Both the position numbers and the translations under genes were made by a program. The notes under the pieces are model-generated. The model saw only the letters and a list, made by a program, of their open reading frames with translations. It was not told where the DNA came from and made no database searches. Shown piece by piece: positions 7,630 through 15,206 of a stretch of 22,984 nucleotides of DNA. Each line of letters begins with the position of its first letter. Position 1 is the stretch's first letter. Origin of the DNA: Actinomycetota bacterium (GTDB taxonomy: Bacteria > Cyanobacteriota > Vampirovibrionia > Obscuribacterales > Obscuribacteraceae); the NCBI GenBank assembly GCA_903970355.1, contig CAJCIF010000113.1, positions 1 to 22,984 on the forward strand. The letters are read 5' to 3'.

Positions 7630-8631
7630 ATGATCAGAAGAAAGTACTCAACATCAACCATAGATGACCTATCACTCGATGACGAATTCTCTCAAGGATT
7701 CGCAACCTTTCCTTTTCACGAAGAAGTCGAGCCTCATGCTCAAGACGATAGCGAAGGGGAAGATGCACCGGTTGAGTCTGTCGGACGTATTCGCACAGCC
7801 GCTGGAGAAGATCCAGTGCAGGTCTATCTTCGCTCGATCGGTCGAATCAAACTGCTCACAGCCACAGAAGAAATTGAACTTGCTCGGCGTATAGCCAAAG
7901 GCGACATGCTCGCCAAGAAAAGGCTTGTACAATCGAATCTTCGTTTGGTAGTGAGCGTCGCTAAAAAGTATCAAGGACGCGGCTTGCCCTTCTTGGATCT
8001 CATTCAAGAAGGAAACGTCGGTCTGATTCGGGCTGCAGAAAAGTTTGACGCGGAACGCGGATACAAGTTTTCCACATATGCTACGTGGTGGATTCGGCAA
8101 GGCATAACAAGAGCGCTGGCCGACAAATCACGCACAATACGTGTGCCTGTGCACATGGTGGAAACCATTAATGCGCTGCGCAAAGCAACGCGCAAACTAT
8201 CCCAGGATATGGGACGCAGACCAAGCATGGAAGAGTTGGCGAAAGAAATGAACGTAACGCTCACCAAAATCAAAGAAATTTTGGCCGCGAATCGTTTGCC
8301 GCTTTCGCTGGATACTCCATATGGCGAAGACGACGATAATTCACTTGCTGAACTCGTTGAAGATGAAAACTGCGCAAAACCGGAAGAATCTACGGAAGCA
8401 GCCCTAATGGCCTCAGACATAAAGGGCATCCTTTCGATGCTGACGCCGCGTGAACGCGATGTTCTTATCTTGCGTTTCGGTCTCAATGACGGAAAACAAA
8501 GAACACTTGAGCAAGTAGGCAAGCTGGTGGGAATTACGCGCGAACGCACCCGCCAAATTGAACTCAAAGCATTGCGAGCTTTGCGTCAATCAAAGCAAAC
8601 TTCGCGACTCAAAGATTATTTGCACGGTTAA
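7630..8631 (+). CDS. RNA polymerase sigma factor, sigma-70 family (RpoD/SigA type)
   Basis: A 333-aa group 1 or group 2 sigma factor that directs RNA polymerase to -10/-35 promoters. An acidic N-terminal 55 residues replaces a full region 1.1. Region 1.2 follows ([20 protein letters not shown], about 61-80), then region 2 (about 96-176, with [26 protein letters not shown] and [11 protein letters not shown]). Region 3 is about 180-255. Region 4 (about 268-325) has [15 protein letters not shown] and the helix-turn-helix [20 protein letters not shown]. These match housekeeping-type sigma factors closely; whether this is the primary sigma or a group 2 relative, as cyanobacteria carry, cannot be decided here. 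An in-frame stop lies just before ATG 7630, and no ribosome site is visible. Confidence 0.93.
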   Translation: MIRRKYSTSTIDDLSLDDEFSQGFATFPFHEEVEPHAQDDSEGEDAPVESVGRIRTAAGEDPVQVYLRSIGRIKLLTATEEIELARRIAKGDMLAKKRLVQSNLRLVVSVAKKYQGRGLPFLDLIQEGNVGLIRAAEKFDAERGYKFSTYATWWIRQGITRALADKSRTIRVPVHMVETINALRKATRKLSQDMGRRPSMEELAKEMNVTLTKIKEILAANRLPLSLDTPYGEDDDNSLAELVEDENCAKPEESTEAALMASDIKGILSMLTPRERDVLILRFGLNDGKQRTLEQVGKLVGITRERTRQIELKALRALRQSKQTSRLKDYLHG

Positions 8632-8658
8632 CGAACCGGCAGATCTCGTCGAAAATAA

Positions 8659-8690
8659 GGGCTCGCACCATATGTGGTGCGAGCCCTTTC
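8659..8690. terminator. Strong bidirectional terminator between sigma factor and ylqD
   Basis: A perfect 12-bp stem: 8659-8670 pairs with 8675-8686 around a TATG loop. It is followed by TTTC on the plus strand and preceded by GAAAATAA, a T-rich tail for the minus strand. It sits between two convergent stop codons and can serve both genes. Confidence 0.85.
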
Positions 8691-8704
8691 TCTAAATGCG
8701 ATTT

Positions 8705-9142
8705 CTAAATACGAATTTCTTGAATGACGCCATCTTTGACAAGAATTTCGCCGCCTTCCAGGCGTTGAAAAATATTTTCGCCTATACGTACTTCAACCGG
8801 GTTTTCGACGGTGAATTGCGTGACAACTGCACCAAGAGGAAGCTCAGCCAGCGCTTGACTTTGGGCCAGCATATCTTCCTTATACTGCTGCAATCTGGTT
8901 CGTTCAGCTTCCATTTGAGCTCGGATGCTTTCTATTTGCAGGCGCACTTCAGCGACATTGCCACCTGCTGCTCGTTTCTCCAGATCGGCGATAGCGCGCT
9001 TACCTTTGAATTCGAGTTGCTGAAGCTCGGCATCAATCTGTTGAATTTGGCGATTGATCTCATTACCAACCTGAGTTTTGAAGTTTTCGGTAACGATAGC
9101 TCTTACGGCGATTTGCCTCATGAGCTGTATGGCTTCAACCAT
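8705..9142 (-). CDS. YlqD-family protein
   Basis: The protein (145 aa) has an N-terminal segment, a long charged coiled coil (about residues 25-95, rich in Q/E/R: IQQIDAELQQLEFKGKRA ... RLQIESIRAQMEAERTRLQQ), and a compact beta-rich C-terminal part (VRIGENIFQRLEGGEILVKD). This is the layout of the YlqD family known from Bacillus and cyanobacteria, whose function is not established. There is no signal peptide. A strong GGGAGG lies 5 nt before ATG 9142. Its start overlaps the stop of a 59-codon ORF (TAATG), suggesting a two-gene unit. It converges on the sigma factor gene. Confidence 0.75.
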   Translation of the reverse strand: MVEAIQLMRQIAVRAIVTENFKTQVGNEINRQIQQIDAELQQLEFKGKRAIADLEKRAAGGNVAEVRLQIESIRAQMEAERTRLQQYKEDMLAQSQALAELPLGAVVTQFTVENPVEVRIGENIFQRLEGGEILVKDGVIQEIRI

Positions 9143-9321
9143 TAAGACCTCCCAGCGGGGCGTTCGTCCATATTTTGGACCGAAGTTAGTTTAGCAGAAC
9201 TATTTTCGGCGTATTTGGGCAGCATCACGAGAGTCCCTTGACGACCAACCGCCGCGCTCTCGGCCGCTATATATACAAGCGATTTCGACTGGACCATCTG
9301 TTGCGCCACCACATATGACAT
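9142..9321 (-). CDS. Small hypothetical protein (59 aa) coupled to ylqD
   Basis: A 59-codon frame beginning ATG (9321-9319), reading MSYVVAQQMVQSKSLVYIAA and ending ...NMDERPAGRS. Its TAA (9144-9142) shares a base with the ylqD ATG. The composition looks coding: no stop across the region and a balanced amino-acid mix. The sequence otherwise would be a 250-bp gap. No ribosome site is convincing before the first ATG; ATG 9297 is an alternative. I do not recognise a family. It may alternatively be a translated leader of ylqD. Confidence 0.45.
   Translation of the reverse strand: MSYVVAQQMVQSKSLVYIAAESAAVGRQGTLVMLPKYAENSSAKLTSVQNMDERPAGRS
9166..9180. repeat. Inverted repeat within the small ORF upstream of ylqD
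   Basis: GTCCA (9166-9170) and TGGAC (9176-9180) with a 5-nt spacer. Adding flanking TTCG and CGAA, with one bulged base, lengthens the dyad. It lies about 25 bp upstream of the ylqD ribosome site on the minus strand, so it could be an operator or mRNA hairpin. Confidence 0.3.
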
Positions 9322-9413
9322 CAGCCCAGAAAACTCAAAACCAGATACTCAAAATATGTAACTTTGTAAAAGGCTAATCTACTTCGCTTAATCATTTTGG
9401 GAGAATATTCAGC

Positions 9414-9437
9414 ATGGAAAATGTTCAGCATGGCTAA
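9414..9437 (+). other. Possible 7-codon leader peptide overlapping the lipoprotein start
   Basis: ATG 9414 has GGGAG (9399-9403) at ideal spacing and opens a frame reading MENVQHG then TAA. The TAA (9435-9437) lies a few bases past ATG 9430 of the lipoprotein gene, which has no ribosome site of its own. A 10-bp direct repeat TTCAGCATGG (9408-9417 and 9424-9433) carries both ATGs. The leader is hypothetical. Confidence 0.3.
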
Positions 9438-10413
9438 ACTGCTTTCTCTAATTGCTCTGATTACCTTGTGTCTCTCCGGTTGTTCGCTTTCAAGACTTTC
9501 GGAGAAAGCGCCCTTATGGTTTCAAGACATGGAGAGGGCGCGCGCTTTTTGTGGGAAAGGAGACATGACAAACGCAGAAGCTGCCCTTTCGGAAGGCAGC
9601 GCTCACGCAAAGAGTCAGGGCGGTTGTCCTGAACCATATCACGACCTTAACTCTTCACCCGAACCACCCTCAACTTTTCCAGGACAGCTGGCCACCTTGG
9701 CGCACTGTTTTGCCTCCCACGGACATTTCAGCGAAGCGGAACACTTATGTGCTATTGCAATTGAATTGGCCGAATCGAATCCGACTCGGGCCAATCTCTG
9801 TTCGCCTTTAAGGGCACTGGCACAAATAAATCTTTCCCAGGGGAAAAACAACGAAGCAACTGCCCTTATGGAAAGAGCAACGAAACTTCCTACTGCCTCA
9901 CTGGAAGATTTCTACACTCTGGGAGATTGCTATCTCGCTCAGGGCAATATCAAAAGCGCAAAAGAAACCTACTCGGCAACTGTAAAAAAAGAAGAAGGTC
10001 TCAGAGTCAAATCTCCCGATCTGCCCATTCACCTTAATAAGTTGGGTCGTTGCTACGTTCTCGAACGCAACTACGATCAAGCGGAGAAGATCTACCTCCA
10101 GGCACTTGCCTATACACCGGTCGGCGATTCTGAACGTGGCGATACTTTCAATGGCAAAGATCTGCAACCGCTTGCCGATCTCTATTTTGCAAAAGGTGAT
10201 CTAGACAAGGCTGACACTTACTATCGTGACAGCCTGTCGGGCAATACTTTCATTTCATTGCCCCAGCGTGTTGTTCTTTTAAAAAGCCACGCTAAATTGC
10301 TGCGCCAGATGAACCGGACCGACGAAGCAAACGCACGAGAAAAACAAGCCGCTCAACGCGAAAAAGAATTAGCAGCACAGTTGCCACCGTATTCGCCAGT
10401 CATTTACGACTAA
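9421..10413 (+). CDS. TPR-repeat lipoprotein
   Basis: An exported lipoprotein of about 330 aa. The N-terminus MFSMAKLLSLIALITLCLSG precedes the lipobox cysteine (residue 21, LSGC). The rest is built of tetratricopeptide-like helical pairs: 'LAQINLSQGKNNEATALMERA', 'FYTLGDCYLAQGNIKSAKETY', 'HLNKLGRCYVLERNYDQAEKIY' and 'LADLYFAKGDLDKADTYY'. It ends in a lysine/glutamate-rich helix. TPR lipoproteins usually act as periplasmic scaffolds; no partner is evident. The start could be ATG 9421 or 9430; the frame also extends to TTG 9397. It resembles in design the second TPR lipoprotein at 20796-21317 and converges on the P5C dehydrogenase gene. Confidence 0.85.
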   Translation: MFSMAKLLSLIALITLCLSGCSLSRLSEKAPLWFQDMERARAFCGKGDMTNAEAALSEGSAHAKSQGGCPEPYHDLNSSPEPPSTFPGQLATLAHCFASHGHFSEAEHLCAIAIELAESNPTRANLCSPLRALAQINLSQGKNNEATALMERATKLPTASLEDFYTLGDCYLAQGNIKSAKETYSATVKKEEGLRVKSPDLPIHLNKLGRCYVLERNYDQAEKIYLQALAYTPVGDSERGDTFNGKDLQPLADLYFAKGDLDKADTYYRDSLSGNTFISLPQRVVLLKSHAKLLRQMNRTDEANAREKQAAQREKELAAQLPPYSPVIYD

Positions 10414-10462
10414 CGTAAATACGCGCGGAGGAACGAGCGGAGCGAGTGACCGGAGCGCTTAG

Positions 10463-10503
10463 ACAGAAAGATATTAAACGCGAAGCGTTTAATATCTTTC
10501 TGT
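10463..10503. terminator. 19-bp perfect hairpin between convergent genes
   Basis: 10463-10481 is the exact reverse complement of 10485-10503 around a GAA loop. The right arm contains the stop codon and last codons of the minus-strand dehydrogenase gene (stop 10491-10489). It is likely a bidirectional terminator, although no long T-run follows either arm. Confidence 0.6.
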
Positions 10504-12051
10504 TATAGACTTTGCTTGGGTAAAGAGCAGTAAGTAGTCACGGCCGCCGGCTTTTGAATCGGTTCCGCTCATGTTGAAGCCGCCGAAAGGTTGAACGCCG
10601 ACGAGCGCGCCGGTGCATTTGCGGTTGAGGTAAAGATTGCCGACGTGAAAACGTACGCGAGCTTCATCGATGTGACTGCGATCTACCGAATAGACGCCGC
10701 CTGTCAAACCGAATTCTGTGTTGTTAGCAATTTGCAGCGCATCTTCCCAATCTTTTGCTTTTATAAGTGCAAGCACCGGGCCAAATATTTCTTCTTGAGA
10801 TATTCGTGCAGCAGGACTGACTGGGCCTATCACTGTTGGTTCGATAAAATAACCGGTATCACCCTTAGTATCACTATTGTGAACTTTACCGCCGCTCAGT
10901 AGTTTTCCTTCGCTTTTGCCGATTTCAATGTATTTGAGTACTGATTCGAATTGCGATTTCGAAGCAACCGGGCCAAGATCCACATCTTGTTTTTCTGGAA
11001 CGCCAATTTTCAGTTGTTCAACGCGTTTGACGAGTTTTTCTTTAAAAGCGTCAAAGACATTTTGATGGACGATGGCGCGGGAACAAGCTGAGCATTTCTG
11101 TCCTTGAAATCCGAAAGCGCTTGCTGCTACACCTTCTACAGCCTCATCCAGGTTAACCTTGTCGTCAACGATGATTGAATCCTTGCCACCCATTTCAGCA
11201 ATAACGCGTTTGATCCAAATTTGACCAGGTTGGGTTTTAGCTGCCAATTCATTTATGTGTAGGCCGACTTCTTTCGAACCTGTAAATGCAATAAAGCGAG
11301 TTTGAGCATGTGCTACCAGTAAATCGCCAACGCTTGCTCCCGGGCCAGGAAGAAAATTGAGAACACCGGCAGGCAAACCTACCTCTTCCATGAGCTTGGC
11401 AAATTGGAAAGAAATAGCTGGGGTTTCACTTGATGGTTTTAGGATGACGGTATTGCCCGCAACTATTGCTGCGCTTGTCATACCGACAAGAATGGCAAGT
11501 GGAAAATTCCAGGGCGGAATAACAATGCCAACACCAAGTGGAATGTAGTGCAGCGCATTTTCTTCTCCCGGATAAGGAACAACTGGTTGTGGTCCACCCA
11601 ATCGCAACATCTCACGTCCATAGAATTCCAGGAAGTCGATCGCCTCAGCAACATCAGCATCAGCTTCGACCCAATTCTTTCCAATTTCGAGAATCATCCA
11701 GGCTGCAAATTCAAATTTTCGTCGCCGCATAATTGCAGCAGCTTTAAATAAGTATCGAGCTCTCTCGTGTGCCGGCACTAAAGACCAACTGGCGAAGGCT
11801 TTCAATGCCTGCTGCATTGCTTCTTCTGCAAGTTTGGAATCTGCTTTGGCAAAACTGCCAATTACTTCTTTTGGATTACTTGGATTAGTTGAGACCAAAT
11901 AATCCTTCGTTTCCACGTGTTTGCCGCCGATTACAAGCGGGTATTTTTGCCCAAGCTCATTTCTTACCTTCTCAATAGCTAACTCGATAGCACGAGCATT
12001 GTGGGGCTGTTTAAAATCGGACAGCGATTCATTACGAAATTCTGTGAGCAT
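10489..12051 (-). CDS. 1-pyrroline-5-carboxylate dehydrogenase
   Basis: An NAD-dependent aldehyde dehydrogenase of 520 aa oxidising P5C/glutamate semialdehyde to glutamate, the second step of proline breakdown (RocA/PruA type). Evidence: IPPWNFP (about 178-184), the substrate/cofactor loop 'NTVILKPSSETPA', FTGSKEVG, the general base in AEMGGKDS (E286), the catalytic cysteine in GQKCSACSR (C320), and EEIFGPVL. The C-terminal 'QPFGGFNMSGTDSKAGGRDYL' is characteristic of P5C dehydrogenases. The length matches the monofunctional enzyme; no proline dehydrogenase is in the window. The ATG is preceded by a run of eight A and only a weak GGAAA. Confidence 0.93.
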   Translation of the reverse strand: MLTEFRNESLSDFKQPHNARAIELAIEKVRNELGQKYPLVIGGKHVETKDYLVSTNPSNPKEVIGSFAKADSKLAEEAMQQALKAFASWSLVPAHERARYLFKAAAIMRRRKFEFAAWMILEIGKNWVEADADVAEAIDFLEFYGREMLRLGGPQPVVPYPGEENALHYIPLGVGIVIPPWNFPLAILVGMTSAAIVAGNTVILKPSSETPAISFQFAKLMEEVGLPAGVLNFLPGPGASVGDLLVAHAQTRFIAFTGSKEVGLHINELAAKTQPGQIWIKRVIAEMGGKDSIIVDDKVNLDEAVEGVAASAFGFQGQKCSACSRAIVHQNVFDAFKEKLVKRVEQLKIGVPEKQDVDLGPVASKSQFESVLKYIEIGKSEGKLLSGGKVHNSDTKGDTGYFIEPTVIGPVSPAARISQEEIFGPVLALIKAKDWEDALQIANNTEFGLTGGVYSVDRSHIDEARVRFHVGNLYLNRKCTGALVGVQPFGGFNMSGTDSKAGGRDYLLLFTQAKSITERY

Positions 12052-12097
12052 TTTTTTTGCGTTTCCAAAAATGACGGAGGGTAATAATACCAGAGCC

Positions 12098-13555
12098 TTA
12101 TTCTGGCTCGGCAGTCCCTTCCTGAATCAATCCTTTTGTTTCCGGAAACTCTTTGTACCAGAGCGATAGAGCATCTCTTAAGTGAAGAGCATAACGGTAG
12201 TGCGCTCCCGTGCCAGTGCGCAGTTCTGCTTCGTAAATAAACTTGTCGGCGGTGGTGAGATGCTCAAACTGAAACTGTGTTCCAAGCAACGTGAAGTAAA
12301 CGTAGTTGGGATTTCCTTCTGCAAGTAACTGCCAGGCCTTTTCGTTTGCTTCCACTCCTACCTTACTCAAATTCAATAATTTGCTTTTCGCTTCTTCATA
12401 TTTGTCGGGAATCTGGTCATACGCAAAATAAAAGCCGCGCGGCAGAAGTGGACAATACTTCGTACCGGTACGATGGCGATTCAGATCCCGTATCTCGCCA
12501 AGCGCCATGGCGTCCCAACCGAACCGTACAGCTGTACGGGCCAGGTCTTCACCTATCCATGCATAACGGTTCTCATGATTTCTCAGTGCTTGTACAAATG
12601 CTCCTTTATTTAGAGATTCAGGAAGAGTCACTTGCAATCTTGCCGTCGGTGGATGATCTGGCTGTTGTCTAAAGCGGGCCAGAAATTCCGGTCCTTCAGC
12701 ACGCGCTCTTGCAACAAGATTTTGAAATTGTTCTTCCTGTCCCCTTTTTGTTGTCTCCTTCAATTCGGCATGTCTAACCATGCGGGGAGCAGCAAGTCGA
12801 AGTTCTTCTTTGATCAATTCTCCTAACTGCAGTGCTTCGGGTAAGTTGTGAGAAAGCAACTGCTGGCAAAGCTGCACCCATCCTCTTGCCGACATAATCA
12901 TCATGACGTTCGTCAATGCAGCAGTCGGCAAAAAATAACGGGCACGATCAAAGCTGTAATTACGCTGCATACGCGCCGTTTGCTTATTGGCTTTATCCGA
13001 CTTCTCGGCAAGCAAGTTGCTTGGTATTTTCGCAAGGGCAGGATCTGCTTCGAACAAATCGTCGAATATTTGCAGGGCGCTTTGATAAGCGCTAAAACAA
13101 CCATCCATCAACTGATACCACTTCGTGGTATCAGTCACCGAGCCACCAAGGGATGAAGGCTGCACCAGACCTTCTTTTGAAAGTTTGATATAGCGCGTTG
13201 AAGATTCTTGTCCGCCTGCCGTTGGACACAATGTCCAAAGGTAATAAGCAAGCCAGAGCGAGATGTTATCCATAAAAATTGCAACCGGTACCATATCGGC
13301 AATCGACTGGTGACCGTAATCAACCATTTTGAAAATCGATTCAACCGACTTGTCGAGGTTCTTCGGGTCGATCTTCGACAAAATGGCCTCAAGTCCTTCG
13401 TTATTACGTGAATAGCGCGCACCGCTTGCCGCAAGAAGTTCTGGCGTGAGCGCAGGACGCTCAGCATCTTTAGATGCTTCGGTAGGTATAATCGCAACTT
13501 GAGTTACTTTCATTGCAGCCTGTGTTGGAACGGGTATCGCTACTTCGCTTATCAT
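12098..13555 (-). CDS. Double-length ThyX-like protein (flavin-dependent thymidylate synthase family)
   Basis: At 485 aa it is about twice a normal ThyX subunit and looks like two fused ThyX-fold halves. Half one (about 45-265): YGHQSIADM (80-88, like the ThyX GHxSxxEH motif), QESSTRYIKLS (116-126, like the NExSxRY part of the signature), ARYFLPTAALTN. Half two (about 325-470): DLNRHRTGTKY (357-367, the RHR FAD motif) and 'LRTGTGAHYRYALHLRDAL' (445-463), like the nucleotide-binding arginine region. Each half lacks what the other keeps. ThyX makes dTMP from dUMP with methylenetetrahydrofolate and FADH2. Activity here is inferred, not shown. AGAGG lies 5 nt before ATG 13555. It is divergent from folA. 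Confidence 0.75.
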   Translation of the reverse strand: MISEVAIPVPTQAAMKVTQVAIIPTEASKDAERPALTPELLAASGARYSRNNEGLEAILSKIDPKNLDKSVESIFKMVDYGHQSIADMVPVAIFMDNISLWLAYYLWTLCPTAGGQESSTRYIKLSKEGLVQPSSLGGSVTDTTKWYQLMDGCFSAYQSALQIFDDLFEADPALAKIPSNLLAEKSDKANKQTARMQRNYSFDRARYFLPTAALTNVMMIMSARGWVQLCQQLLSHNLPEALQLGELIKEELRLAAPRMVRHAELKETTKRGQEEQFQNLVARARAEGPEFLARFRQQPDHPPTARLQVTLPESLNKGAFVQALRNHENRYAWIGEDLARTAVRFGWDAMALGEIRDLNRHRTGTKYCPLLPRGFYFAYDQIPDKYEEAKSKLLNLSKVGVEANEKAWQLLAEGNPNYVYFTLLGTQFQFEHLTTADKFIYEAELRTGTGAHYRYALHLRDALSLWYKEFPETKGLIQEGTAEPE

Positions 13556-13569
13556 TTAGACCTCTTAGA

Positions 13570-13604
13570 GAGAGAATAAGGAACATGTTGACCTAATTTC
13601 TCTC
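13570..13604. repeat. Inverted repeat in the thyX-like/folA divergent region
   Basis: GAGAGAA (13570-13576) and TTCTCTC (13598-13604) are reverse complements. An outer CTCT/AGAG pair extends the dyad with a small offset. It lies 15-50 bp upstream of the thyX-like start on the minus strand, so it may be an mRNA leader hairpin or operator. Confidence 0.35.
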
Positions 13605-13699
13605 AGAGCGTTCATTTAAGCTACTTTAGATTCAATTTTTAGATCCAATTATTAGGTTGGGCAATATATCCGGACTATAAACAATCAGCTTTCTCTCCC

Positions 13700-14251
13700 G
13701 TGAAGATCGAAACAGAACTGGCTATCGTTGTGGCCCATGACCAAAATCTCGGCATTGGCAAAGACGGCCGATTGCCGTGGCATTTGTCCCAGGATTTAAA
13801 ACATTTTCGCGAAATAACCACAAGATCCTACGACTCTAATTTTCAAAACGGTGTCATCATGGGACGCAAGACGTGGCTATCGCTTCCGGATGTTGTAAGA
13901 CCACTGCCGGATCGTCTCAATTGCGTACTCTGCCGCTCACAGCAATCGGAAATTGTGGAGAACGATCACGTGCTGGTTGCCAATAGTTTTTCAGAAGCGA
14001 TCGCAAAACTGATCTCGAAGTCCTGCCCGAGAATATTTGTGATTGGCGGCGGAGAGATATTCAAATTGGCGATCGACGACTCAAGCATCAACCTTCTATA
14101 TGTAACTGCGGTTGAAGGTGACTTCAATTGCGATACCTTCTTTCCTGAATATCGACTGCGGTTTGAAGAAACAGACAGCGTTGAAACGCAAAGAGAAGGA
14201 GACATTCAGTTTCGGTTCTCGAATTTTCGCCGCAAGGGAAGTAAGGCATGA
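13700..14251 (+). CDS. folA: Dihydrofolate reductase
   Basis: Reduces dihydrofolate to tetrahydrofolate with NADPH (183 aa). The N-terminal ELAIVVAHDQNLGIGKDGRL, then PWHLSQDLKHF with the active-site aspartate (D32), is canonical. So are VIMGRKTWLSLP, PLPDRLNCVL and the NADPH-binding FVIGGGEIF. The start is GTG 13700; there is no in-frame ATG between an upstream stop and the first motif, and no clear ribosome site. It is divergent from the thyX-like gene, which groups folate and thymidylate functions. It overlaps aat by 4 bp (ATGA), implying coupled translation. Confidence 0.93.
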   Translation: MKIETELAIVVAHDQNLGIGKDGRLPWHLSQDLKHFREITTRSYDSNFQNGVIMGRKTWLSLPDVVRPLPDRLNCVLCRSQQSEIVENDHVLVANSFSEAIAKLISKSCPRIFVIGGGEIFKLAIDDSSINLLYVTAVEGDFNCDTFFPEYRLRFEETDSVETQREGDIQFRFSNFRRKGSKA

Positions 14252-14823
14252 AAGAACCGGAGTTTAATGCCGAGCTACTTTTGCGTGCATACTCATCCGG
14301 AATATTTCCCATGGGTGAAGACGACCAGATCAGTTGGTATTCGCCGGACCCGCGTTTTGTGATCGATTTAAAGAATTTCCACATCCCGAAGAGATTGGCC
14401 CGGACATATCGACAGCAACCTTTCGAACTGCGAGTTGATACAGCCTGGAGCGATGTCTTGCGCTTGTGTGCTCAAAGAGAAAGCACCTGGATCACCGATG
14501 AGATCATTCGCGCCTACACCGAACTGCATGAGCTCGGATTCGCTCACACCGTCGAGGCTTTTCAAGGAGACAAATTAGTGGGCGGTCTTTATGGCGTCAG
14601 TATCGGTGGCGCATTCATGGGAGAGTCCATGTTTCATCTTGCAACCGATGCTTCAAAAATTTGTCTTGTCTATTTGGTGGAGAGATTGAATGCACGAGGA
14701 TTCATACTTCTTGATTCCCAATTTGCAACTGAGCACCTCATCAAGTTTGGAGGAGTGCTCATCACTCGAAAGAAGTACCTTGCAGTGCTTTCGCAGGCGC
14801 TCAAGCTTGATTGTCGCTTCTAA
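14248..14823 (+). CDS. aat: Leucyl/phenylalanyl-tRNA--protein transferase
   Basis: Transfers Leu or Phe from aminoacyl-tRNA to proteins with N-terminal Lys or Arg, marking them for ClpS/ClpAP in the bacterial N-degron pathway; cytosolic. Family signatures are clear: AYSSGIFPMG near the N-terminus, WYSPDPRFVI, 'WITDEIIRAYTELHELGFAH', and the core 'LVGGLYGVSIGGAFMGESMF' followed by ASKICLVYLVERL and LLDSQF. The length (191 aa) is slightly shorter than the E. coli enzyme. Its start overlaps the folA stop, with GGGAAG inside folA as ribosome site. It is followed by a clear stem-loop. Confidence 0.94.
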   Translation: MKEPEFNAELLLRAYSSGIFPMGEDDQISWYSPDPRFVIDLKNFHIPKRLARTYRQQPFELRVDTAWSDVLRLCAQRESTWITDEIIRAYTELHELGFAHTVEAFQGDKLVGGLYGVSIGGAFMGESMFHLATDASKICLVYLVERLNARGFILLDSQFATEHLIKFGGVLITRKKYLAVLSQALKLDCRF

Positions 14824-14825
14824 AG

Positions 14826-14864
14826 AGAAATGATGCCGCCTGATCGACAGCATCATTTCTTTCA
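14826..14864 (+). terminator. Intrinsic terminator after aat
   Basis: AGAAATGATGC (14826-14836) pairs perfectly with GCATCATTTCT (14850-14860) over 11 bp, with a 13-nt loop and a T-rich tail. It lies directly after the aat stop codon. Confidence 0.7.
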
Positions 14865-14922
14865 AGGTTCTAAACGAGGGCGATTGCTAACTCAATTACC
14901 AATGACCCGGTAGTTGTTCCGT

Positions 14923-15114
14923 TTACTTGTGATGTAATTTTTCGCCCATTGCCTTCATGCCGGCGCCAATTTTTTTCGGTCCCCACATGATTCCACGGCC
15001 AACTGCTTTAGTCCCCTTCACGAATGGGTTTTCAGTTGAAGCCGTATTGGCTGCTTGTGCGACGCTGCCACACATCGAAAGAGCGATGGCTGCTACCAAA
15101 ATGTACTTATTCAT
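14923..15114 (-). CDS. Small secreted protein, 63 aa
   Basis: AAGGAG lies 6 nt before ATG 15114, so the longer frame (to 15150) is rejected. The N-terminal MNKYILVAAIALSMCGSVAQ and following A form a Sec signal peptide with an AQA cleavage site. The mature part is only about 42 residues: glycine-, lysine- and methionine-rich (GRGIMWGPKKIGAGMKAMGE) and basic, ending HHK. I do not recognise a family. It is likely periplasmic and possibly membrane- or nucleic-acid-associated, given its charge. It converges on aat. Confidence 0.75.
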   Translation of the reverse strand: MNKYILVAAIALSMCGSVAQAANTASTENPFVKGTKAVGRGIMWGPKKIGAGMKAMGEKLHHK

Positions 15115-15206
15115 AATGCACTCCTTACCGGGACAAGCCCATTCTTCCATTACATTCTCAGTTTGTACAGATTCTAGAGGTAATAGTCTGGTTAGAGCAT
15201 TCGTTT

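Noticed and set aside
7425..7667. 80-codon ORF upstream of the sigma factor
   Set aside because: Overlaps the sigma start, lacks a ribosome site and recognisable features; the region is better read as leader/promoter.
8004..8567. Minus-strand 187-codon ORF inside the sigma factor gene
   Set aside because: Serine-rich shadow frame opposite strongly conserved sigma regions.
8696..9145. Plus-strand 149-codon ORF over ylqD
   Set aside because: Phenylalanine/leucine-rich shadow of the coiled-coil gene; begins inside the sigma factor terminator region.
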